Assembly (NCBI GenBank): GCA_025201365.1
Contig: JAIXMF010000001.1
Coordinates: 620,001 to 684,000, forward strand
Origin: Syncephalis plumigaleata
Taxonomy: Eukaryota > Zoopagomycota > Zoopagomycetes > Zoopagales > Piptocephalidaceae
Length of the DNA: 64,000 nt
Direction of reading: 5' to 3'
Part shown: positions 54,669-64,000 of the stretch, piece after piece
How the letters are laid out: each line of letters opens with the position of its first letter
Position numbering within the stretch: the stretch's first letter is position 1
The notes under the pieces: model-generated
What the model saw: the letters and a program-made list of their open reading frames with translations, nothing else
Told to the model about the DNA's origin: nothing
The model's database searches: none
Made by a program: the position numbers and the translations under genes

Positions 54669-57600
54669 ATGTCTAGTACGTTGCCGTTGTTTTGGGATTT
54701 AGCGTCGTTGGATGTGAAGAAGCGAGAATCCTCTGCATTATCGCTCATTACCGAGTTGAATCAGTGTCAGCAGACCTATGAAGTTGAACACGCGTCCGAC
54801 TGGTCCCAATGGCTTGCTCAAGAGGATACCGTTGAACGTTTGGAGGTGTTATGCGCCAAAGATGTGTTGTATGCACTTCGACGTTTAATTCGCGGTCTAC
54901 CAAGTCCACGTCAAGGTGCACGTCAAGGATTTGCTTTGGCATTAACTGAGGTAAGCGTGTTATCATCTCTCGCTCGTGTAATACTATTGCTAACTATCAT
55001 TTACTAGTTGTTATCTATGTTGCATTTCTTATCCGTCAAGACATTAACTAGTATGATGCTTAAGGAAATGGCTACGAATAGTCAAATGAGCGGACAGGCA
55101 AGTATATTACAATTATGCCGTGTAATAGCATTCATAGTGGTAATAACAATCATCATCATCATGTAATAATAGGAGGAGCGTGATATGCTATTCGGTCGTA
55201 TATTCGGTTTTATGAGTATTGCAAAGTCAACTGCATTATCGCGTACTAGCACGACCGATGAAGACTTTTCACTTATCGTGTCGCATCTAATTGATTATGG
55301 TCAACAGAAGCCATTTCTACGTGAGGTAGCGCATCAAGTATTGGTCGCTCTACTGCCACATCTGGTCGTTAGACCTAATGGCACACAGCTCGTGCAGAGT
55401 GTAGCTGAACAAGTGCTAGCTCAGGGTCTAGTCACTCCAGATGCACTCATGTGGCTACTTGTCGTTGAACAGTTGGCATCCACTCACAATAGCGTGCCCA
55501 TCAAGAAGATACGAGCACTCACACCGGATTGGTCGTCTCCCTACTTGCACGCCGACAATATGCCACGACTCGCCATACTTATGCGTGAATCGTCCATAGC
55601 CGATGATTCCATATCGACCGATCTCTACTCAGTATGGCATCCGCAATTGCATTCGGTATGGCCACACTTACTGCCATGGGTATTACTAGTAGTACTGCCG
55701 GTCAAGATCTTTCATCTAAAGAACAGAAGCTATTTGAGGCACGCTGGCAAACACTAGTGGATCATGGATTGTTCGGTGATGGTTCCTCGCACGAACGTAA
55801 ATACTGGGGATTTCTACTAATGCAACAAGCTGTTTGCAATCTACCAACACCAGCTATTACTAGTCTATTCAGTAAACGATTGGTGCAAAGCTTGACTACT
55901 CATCTGGCATCATCTGATCGTTATTTGCATCAGTGTGTTTTGTCCACGGTAAGAAATTGAATCATCGCCGTTAATATGTATACTTACAATTTATTTATAC
56001 TATGATAGATAAAAGCAATGGTAACTGCTAGTCACGGGATAATACCAAATGCACGGTTATTCTACAAGCATTGATAAGCCACGTTAACGTCAATCAACCG
56101 GCGGCGAGCAAGGCCATCGATCAGCTTACGCGTGAACTTGATGTCCAAGGTGCTCTTACTTACACGACCTATTTACTCGAGCGATTTGCTCAACCACCTG
56201 TGATAAAGTGAGTTAATAATAATAATACAGTATACTAATAATATCTAATATCATGATAAATAGTGATAAAATGACGTTAGACGACAAGGATCATGTATCC
56301 ATGCAGATCGTCGATGGGTATTGGAACAGCTAATGCTAATGACGAAGAGCAGTAAACTACGCGATGATGATACAATAATGACATTGATCGAGGATATGTT
56401 GATGCTACATGGATACTTGGAACCACAGGAAGGTGCCGATTCTGCATTTATAAAACAAGTAAGACGAGTAGAGCAAATAACAACGAATAGCATGATGTAA
56501 CATTGAATTATAGACGGGTGGCGTGTTAGCAACACCGTTAACCGATGAAGTTCGCGTTCTTTGTCGACAAAAGTTAACCAGACTACTCATTAGCCAGTTA
56601 CTTGTTTCATCTACAGGTGAGTTAGATGGGATATACACGATATAATAGCATTATTCATGTGTATTTTACTACAGATACAGTACCACGCATTGTAACGGCA
56701 GCACAACGATTCAACAAGTTGTTGCAAGGCGAAGATTACGCATTTGCATCGGATATAGATGAAGATGCCGATCGTATGGTATTGGTGGAACGAGTGATAG
56801 ATCAAATGAAATCCATAGAGAAGCGTGTAAGTAAAACATGCTGTGTGTACTAGTAGAGTAAATGCTAATTAGACAATTAGATCAAGAAGAACAAGGATAC
56901 AGCGCAGGATGCAAAGATGAGAGCATTCGAGGCATTACTAGGTCATTTTGTATTTGAATCAATTTGTCATCCACTCGAAGAAGAATCACCATTAGTTGAT
57001 GTAAGTAATCATGATGAATATTCAGCTGTGTATACTAACAACAATATACTAGGATATGATTACGTGCTTTACACGACTTTATCCAGAGAAGAGTAAGCAA
57101 AAGGAATCATCAAAGAGTAGGTGGAAATGATGTATAAGCATACTATTCATGATGTTAATCCAGTGTATTAATAGAAAAGAGCAAAAACAAGAACAAAGAT
57201 GAAGCACAACCAGAAGAAATGGATGAGCCCAGTCCTATAGATGTGTTCATTGATGGTTTACTAAGTATATTGGCTCGACCACCTGCACCATTACGTGATC
57301 TAGTCAAATATGTGTTTACAGCATTTGCCGATCAAGTAACCATGCATTCGTTGCATATCATGCTTAAAGCATTACAGAATGAAGATAATGAAGATAATGA
57401 TGAAGCAGTAGAAGAAGCTGATGAGGAAGAAGAGGGAGAAGATAATGAAGCAATGGATGAGGAAGATGATAGTGAAGACGAAGATGATTCAGATATCTCC
57501 TATGATAGTGAAGATAATGATGAAAAGTTTACACTTACCAAGGAACAAATACGTAAAGCATTCGAGAATCAAATGGAGATAGTGATCTGGAGTCATTAGG

Positions 57601-58165
57601 CGATGATGACATGGAACCATTTGATCGAGCATTAGAGAGTATGTTTAAAGAGAAGAAAGCGGCAAAGAACGAAAAGAAACGTACGTATAATGATAATGTC
57701 TAGTAGTGCTAGTCTAACTATTTTGCATTAGATATGACAGAGGCAACATTGCAATTCAAATTACGTATTATGGATTTGATCGAGATAGTTATACGTAAAC
57801 AATCAAGTAGTGCATTACTCATGGAGTTGATGCTACCCTTGTTGTCTATCGCACAACCGACTAATACCAAATCGATTGATGCAGCCACGGAAACATTGGC
57901 ACGAAGGGCTACCGTCATACTTGGTGATAGATTGGCTAAATTGAAATCACCCATGACTGGACTTGATACAGAAGATGATACGGTTGACATTGCTAAAACC
58001 ATTTTGTTTATGACAACAAAAGCGACTGCATCCGGTTCATTCTCGTCATTATGCGGTAGATTAGTGGCACAAATAGTACGATCACTACTGGCCTCTGATT
58101 CAGCGGATGCTGTAAGTATTTCTCGATTTCCTCTAGTGCATTATTGAACTAATATGTGCATTGTC

Positions 58166-58206
<41 letters not shown>

Positions 58207-58983
58207 GAAACAACTGGCCAAGATTATTCAGCATTACTCGGTGATGCTCGATCGATTCTGTAGCGATAGACATACACGAATTATGCCAGATCTATTTATG
58301 GAGTTGATGCGTCGTTATCCAGTTGCAGGCTGGCTACTTGTTACCGATCGATTGGCTCATCACATTGAAATGGGCGACTCCATTAAAGCATTCCGTCATC
58401 GACAGTTGTATGCCATGCTTACCACGTTAATCCAGTCAACACCCAAGGTAAGTAGTCGTTATTCATAGTATAAATAGGAAGGAAACTAATGAATATTTAG
58501 GGAAATGAGTTGGCAGAGCAACATTTGATTAAAGCAGTACCATGCTTACAATCAGCATTCCTAAAAGATCTCGATCATTTATTAGCCGAACTAAATAGCG
58601 ATAATGGCAAGCTAGGTGTCAAGACACTTGGTGTACAAGCCAAGATATGGATTCGTTGCTTGCAAGCATTTATACGTCGTAGTCAATCCATCAGTAATGA
58701 CAATAGCGTAAAATCATTATGGTCAACTGAGCCATGGATATCGAAATTGCAACCATTGGTGGATCAACTGCCAGGACAAGCAATGAAACCATTGGTGCAA
58801 CAATTAGAAAAGTAAGGAGACAGCATCACAACAATGAATGACTAGATTGTATACTAATTCCTATATCACATTAGAATGCTAAGTAATGAGAATACAGGAT
58901 CGGAATCGACTGCCACCAAGCGTAAATCATCGACTAAAGAAGCTAAAGGCTCAGGAAAAGTAAAGAAAGGTCGATCAGCTTAA
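54669..58983 (+). CDS. POL5: Pol5 / MYBBP1A family, ribosome biogenesis protein
   Basis: Starts MSSTLPLFWDLASLDVKKRE. The early segment DVLYALRRLIRGLPSPRQGA, then RQGFALALTE and FLREVAHQVLVALLP, matches the helical (HEAT-like) N-terminal half of Pol5/MYBBP1A. Near 57370-57540 is a long Asp/Glu tract (EEADEEEEGEDNEAMDEEDD), the family's acidic region. The C-terminus is Lys-rich (STKEAKGSGKVKKGRSA), as expected for a nucleolar protein. Pol5 is needed for 60S assembly and rRNA synthesis and, despite the name, has no working polymerase site. About 15 short introns; a (TA)n tract of over 30 bp fills one at about 58167-58203. One base is lost near 55635. Confidence 0.85.
58167..58203. repeat. (TA)n microsatellite in Pol5 intron
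   Basis: About 17 TA units directly before the acceptor TATATAG. Similar but shorter TA runs lie at about 4578-4595, 11854-11870, 47270-47290 and 52052-52075, mostly within introns. Confidence 0.85.
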
Positions 58984-59449
58984 GTAGTAGTAATATAATA
59001 CTTGACAACTATTTAATAAATAGACTAGCAGCTTATTAACTCAACTAGATAACTATATTGATATGCATTGACTGTTTAAATATAGCATTATGTACACTGT
59101 AATCAAAAGTAGCTAAATAGTGAATAACAATTATAAAAATGTAGTCAACGCTCATGGCAAAGGTATGAACAATGACAATTACAAAAAAGATATAGTCAAC
59201 GCTCATGGCAAAGGTAGAAACAATGACAATAGAACGAACAAAGAATATCAATGACCAATAATGATCTGGTAGTTGTACCGATCTTCTCTATATATATATA
59301 CTCGTAATTAATACGAATAATCTACACGATATACGCAGTTCTCTAGTACTTTGTCCATTGCATTTCATATCCGGCATCTTCCTATTACAACTATCTGGCA
59401 TTACTAGCATTCTTGTACCTTTATTCAGTGTAGCATCTTCCATCCTATC
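58984..59449. other. Intergenic region with 51-bp tandem duplication and TATA tract
   Basis: Two copies of a 51-bp unit lie at 59142-59231, sharing TAGTCAACGCTCATGGCAAA and ACAATGACAAT. A TATATATATA tract at about 59289-59300 lies some 150 bp before the secreted protein start and may serve as its TATA box. Confidence 0.65.
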
Positions 59450-60043
59450 ATGTTGTCCAAATCTGTAGTGGCTATTGCACTTGCTTTTATATCAGTAATA
59501 GCAGCACATCCTACTCAATCGGATCAAGCTATTAGCAGTAATGATGGAGAAGATCGACTATTAAGACGTGCAAATGGTGCTTCATCAACCGATTGGAGAA
59601 ACGATAAAGGCTCATTTGGTTCCTTTCTACTTGGTGCCGATATACCTAATGTAGTGCCATTTACCAATGCAGTCGACAATCTACTTAAAAGTAGCAGTTC
59701 ACAGAAACACTATCCGCTAACTGGTCATATGGGCGTCGCTTTAGTACCGCAAGGTGTGTCCTACGAAAGTGACATTAAGAGTGCATAACATGCACGCTAT
59801 CATCTGATTGCCAATATGAAAGTTCTTTGGGAAATACCGAATGATAGTCATGTCACCGTATACGCTTCTTCGGGTAGAGCATTATGTTATAGCAAGAGGA
59901 ATGGAGAAATGTATATCAATTGTGCGAAAATGGTCGCTGGCTATCAGATTCCGGGATATGCCGCCTATGCTATCGATCGAGTGCTTGATCCTAATAATGG
60001 CGACTACGATCTAGCGATAAAGGGACTATGTGGAAGAAAGTGA
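59450..60043 (+). CDS. Secreted protein of unknown function, interrupted
   Basis: Two halves in the same frame. The first has a signal peptide, MLSKSVVAIALAFISVIAAH, a short pro-region, and a dibasic LLRR that looks like a Kex2 site, followed by NGASSTDWRND. The second half has IPNDSHVTVYASSGRALCYS, NGEMYINCAKM and a Lys-ended GLCGRK, with three Cys in all. The reading frame is interrupted once between the halves, so the gene looks broken, or the sequence is wrong there. No family is recognised. Like the genes at 44726 and 45925, it is a short, intron-poor secreted product set among housekeeping genes. An extracellular role is inferred only from the signal peptide and processing site. Confidence 0.5.
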
Positions 60044-60222
60044 TGACAATCACATAAAATAAACATCATCAATGGTCAAAGTGAATCAATTCACTAAACT
60101 TATTACGCTTATGTAATCGATCTACGTAATTTACTCAAATGACTGATTTCATGTATTTATCACTTTACATTATTGAATAACCATCAATTCAATTTATTGT
60201 TTACTGTTGGCTATTATTATTA

Positions 60223-63200
60223 CTAAGAAACAATGGATTGCAGCAATGATTGTTCAGCAGGTGTTAGTTGCTGTGCCATTTCCGTCAATACAGTTGGGTT
60301 CGATTGAGCAAAAGACTTGAACAATCCCATAACATGCTCCTATATATTGATTGATTGATTGATTGATATTAGTTGTCTATATATCTATACATATATCTAT
60401 ATATTCAATAAGGATTACCTTGATATTCATTGTATAGACGGGATCCTTTTTTCTTGCCTCGTAATCGACACCTTCCTCCTCTTCGTCATCTTCATCGTCA
60501 TTACCGATACGAAGATCATCACCGGCAGATGTCAATAGATCTAGTAGGACACTGTTAGTATACGTAGACTATCAATACTACATTGGCAATTGTACCTGAT
60601 ATAAATTGGAATGATGGACCCATTTCCTCTTCAATATCCTCCCATTCCCCTTCATCATCCTCGTACTCTTCCTCCTATTAATTACATTTACAGATTAGTA
60701 GATATACACCATATGTTATTCGTAATAACTTACATCTTCCGATTCTAATCTACTGCCTGTCATAGCAGTTCGAGAGGGTGCTTCATCTGTTTGAAGATCG
60801 GCCAACAATAGTTTTATAATCTTAACTGGTGCAGGCACGATCGTATACTGATCTGGATGTGACTTTGATCGTGATCGAGTGACAATACGTCCATCCGTGG
60901 TGGGCATTAGATCGCCCTTGATGCGTACTTGAGCAAGACGATCATCCATATTGGCAAGTAGAATGGACAATGCATAAATGCTACAATGATGAATAGATTG
61001 TTAATTGCTATCATATACATGTATATAATATATCATACCTCATCTTAATCGAGAAATAACCATGGAAATAGGGATGATTCTCACACCACTTGCTCAGTAA
61101 GAGTTGCATTCCGGTACTGTTGTCTGATGCAGCAGTGGTAGTATGTAGAAAATCAATAGTAACCGTAGTTTGTGAACGAATCAATTCGGCAAATATCATC
61201 ACCAATGACTATAATGGTCAAGAAGTAAGTGGGATGTCGAGTGTAACGAATTAACATGTCAAACTCCTCACCTGTATTTGTGTCGCTGTCTCACTCATTG
61301 TCAAGCGTAGCATGACTGCTTGTAGTAACATTGGCAGATTATCGTGTACCTGTTCGCTTGCCTAATTCATAATAATGTATTATTAATACTTGTCATATAC
61401 ATGTACATGTACATGTATTAGTCATACCTTTTGCAATAACTGAATGATCAAATTGCCAACGGTAGATCCAGCTGCTTCGCTTACATTTGGATCGAGTAAA
61501 CGCGAGATATACTGCAGTATAGCATCGACACCTGTCTTTCCTGATGCTGGATCTCTCCTATAAACGTGTTAGTGAATAGGATGACATATATATGTAAACT
61601 AGTAGCTTACCAATGAGCAATAAACGCGCTATCCCATATCAACAGTTGCGATAAGCATTGCGCACCTTGTTGCAATATCTGAGAGTTCTGTGCATGCAAT
61701 AGAGTGGTCAACAATGGTGGTAACACTTGGTGAAGACATTGTCCATTAAGTGAAGATGGACGACGTTTGGCTAGTTGTGTAATCAGATTAAGTGCAAACT
61801 AGCAATCATTATTACAATATTAGTACTAATAATGATGCAGTTCATTTAATATTACTTACCGATACTGCTTCAGGATGTTCTTCTGATTGTGTAAATGCTT
61901 GAATAAAGAATGGTTCAGATGCACCGAATACAGTTGATGCCACTGTCTCATTACTCCATAGATAGTCGTAGATATCTTCAATAACACTGGCACAAATATG
62001 ATCTATTACATGAATGCATCTTAGTAAATGATAAGATAGAGATGAATCAAGCAGTAGTACCATTTGGATAACGTGTCCATGTCTCTAATAGTGTTGCACA
62101 CACGGTAGCCATTGGTTGTGGTGACAAATCACCTGCCTATATAATCATAGAGTATTAGATATATATATATAGTCTATGTATATATCCAATAATACATACC
62201 TTAATAAAGGCGAATATTGTCTCTAGTACTAGTTGCAATGTTTCACCGCTGGCATCTTTAATCAGTTGCATTGCATCAGAAATAACAAATTCACGATATG
62301 GACCAACAATACTATGGTTCTTTAATTGCGAATAGCTAGTATTCTATTAGTATAAATAGATCGAGCATGAAAGCAATAGTATTTACCTGTTTAATGCCTT
62401 CATGGCGGATACACGTACTGGAATGGAGGCACCCTCTTTGAGTGATAGCACCATTACTTGTACCAAGTTGCTGGCCATCTCTTCCGAGTATTGTTCAGAG
62501 AATAGACTACTTACGAGTAGGACACGACTTTGCAAGAATGGGAAATCTAACATAGGCAACGGTGTAAGTGTACGCCATTCAATCGCTGATATGTCATGCT
62601 ACGCTGCTTACTTTTGTGTTGGCATCGATTTGGAATCAATCGGTAAACAATCTTGATGAGCAAATTGAATGGGTGCTAGTTGTGCCAATTTATCAATTAT
62701 AATATTCGAGTAAGTCCAATGGCTGCGAAACAAGCCTCTTCCGCTCTCCACCTAAGATGTTCATGTTAATGCATGTCTAGACGATATTGATCATTTACCT
62801 ACCAATCAGTATTTCCCTGTGCTTGACTCGCTATAGTCGATGTAAATATTTGATTACACGATACTAGCATCGATTGCAGTGTTGGTTCTTCATATCGGGT
62901 TAGTAAACTCTAGAAAGGATGATGACAGCGTTGTTAGTGCATTCAATGGTACATCTTGCTGACAATGTACGTAGCATACAACTAACCTGGAATAGATCAA
63001 AGGCAGATGCACGGACACTGGCATTAAATGAATCCTCGTCTTCATCTTGAATAATCGTGCCGCATCTTCCAACCATGCTTCAGCCTACGCCATACTACGC
63101 TTAGTGTATTCCTATATTATTATCATTGTATGAATATTCACCTGTTCCATGTGATTTGCATGAATGTAATAAGCAATGGCATAACCTGCATGAGTAGGGA

Positions 63201-64000
63201 TACACCTTGACCTCCTGTTTCTCGTAGAATGACGATGCAGCCTTCTTGCGTACACATTGATGTTGGAACTCCAATTCAGCAATCAATAGTGTTGCAAATC
63301 CTGTGGCATCACCATCTTCTCCTTGACCCGTCCACGTCATTGGTGAATCATCTTTGGCCGATTCACTAATAAATGTATTATTGCCATTATAGTTAAGGAT
63401 ATACACTACATGCTAATGAATATGTGCTATGCTTATTGTAATAGCTATGACAATAACAACAAACAAGGATATAGTTCTTGATGATGCTTAAGATCCGACC
63501 ATACTACCTCGATAATCCTGGCTATTTGCTCTTTCACATTACTAGGAAATGATTGCACGATAACCGATAATGTCTGATTCATTAGCATGTTAGTATAGTT
63601 GTTTGCCACTCATAACAAGTATATATATATATATATGTCACTTACTCGAATGGCTTCAAGTTTCAACAGACAGATGTCTCATCTGCATTCTGTAGACTCA
63701 ATACACGGAAGAATCCCTCGAGCCATTGTGGCAATAGAGCATCGCTATTTCATGCACTTGTTTCGGCTGAGTCTCCTTGATGGTGTACAACGCTTCTAGA
63801 CAGGTGCGAAACACTTTAATAGCGCGTGCTCGTGTCATAGCAGGATACACTTCATCGGAGCATACGACTCGGAATAGTTCTTCAGATAACACGGTACTAC
63901 CATGCCAATTTGTTGATCACAATATCCACCTGTAGTATTTCTAGTAATGATTAAGAAGCGTCAACTATTTGTAATGACACGTAGTGCTATGTAATTACCA
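60223..64000 (-). CDS. KAP114: Importin-9 / Kap114-type nuclear import receptor (5' end beyond window)
   Basis: A long HEAT-repeat solenoid on many exons. Characteristic parts in protein order: VFRTCLEALYTIKETQPKQV, TWTGQGEDGDATGFATLLIA, FPILQSRVLLVSSLFSEQYS, VRVSAMKALNRYSQLKNHSI, ICASVIEDIYDYLWSNETVA and FIAHWRDPASGKTGVDAILQ. Then comes an acidic stretch (RLESEDEEEYEDDEGEWEDI) and the terminal DPVYTMNIKEHVMGLFKSFA. The acidic insertion and the DP-x-N-x-K end are features of importin-9/Kap114, which carries histones H2A-H2B and TBP into the nucleus. The N-terminal importin-beta domain lies past the right edge. One base is missing near 63052 in EDAARIIQDEDED. Stop TAG at 60223-60225. Confidence 0.85.

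Overview
This window reads as a gene-dense, AT-rich fungal genome segment, most likely from an early-diverging (non-Dikarya) fungus such as a zoopagomycete or mucoromycote relative. The grounds are fungal families (a DUF1769 protein, a Pol5/MYBBP1A homologue, a Kap114-type importin, a YCR023C-type MFS carrier), together with a soluble HDEL-tailed calreticulin and a C1-domain TKL kinase that ascomycete yeasts usually lack. Introns are many, mostly 50-80 nt, with GT(A/G)AGT donors, CTAAT/CTAAC-like branch sites and TAG acceptors; two have GC donors. TAA, TAG and TGA all end genes, so the code looks standard. The species assignment is inference.

Layout from left to right. 0-8.5 kb: tail of a subtilase-like protease, a leucine-rich-repeat (LRR) protein with a Cys-rich tail, a secreted phosphoesterase/phospholipase C, and an MFS carrier (minus strand). 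8.9-17.5 kb: the PLP homeostasis protein, a synaptojanin-type Sac1 plus 5-phosphatase (minus), an F-box-like protein, and LSm6. 17.6-31.5 kb: calreticulin and MCM2 converge so tightly that their stop codons share one TTTAAA; then YJU2, a DUF1769 protein, a TKL-like kinase with a C1 zinc finger (minus), a TEN1-like telomere protein (minus) and ATIC/ADE17. 32.4-43.5 kb: a long coiled-coil spindle-pole/centrosome scaffold ending in a PACT domain, IPP isomerase and beta-COP (minus). 43.5-46.4 kb: an accessory island with no conserved housekeeping genes. It holds two diverged copies of a head-to-head module, each with one small secreted protein gene (plus) and one short gene with a hydrophobic C-terminus (minus). 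46.6-64 kb: MLH1, a mitochondrial PPR protein (minus), ribosomal protein eL18, Pol5, a secreted unknown protein, and an importin-9/Kap114 homologue that runs off the right edge (minus).

Most genes are housekeeping: replication and repair, splicing and RNA decay, translation and ribosome assembly, coat and nuclear transport, purine and isoprenoid synthesis, phosphoinositide turnover. The most novel part is the 43.9-46.4 kb island. Its first secreted product is a 51-residue precursor with a dibasic Kex2-type site and a twice-repeated GSDSVPC core, a plausible processed peptide.

A technical caution applies throughout. Many conserved, normally essential genes (MCM2, YJU2, ATIC, IDI1, Pol5, importin, kinase) are each interrupted by single-base shifts, nearly all equivalent to one missing base, while MLH1, calreticulin, LSm6, eL18, PLPBP and the PPR gene read cleanly. 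Residual long-read indel error explains this best. Coordinates below are given as gene spans including introns.
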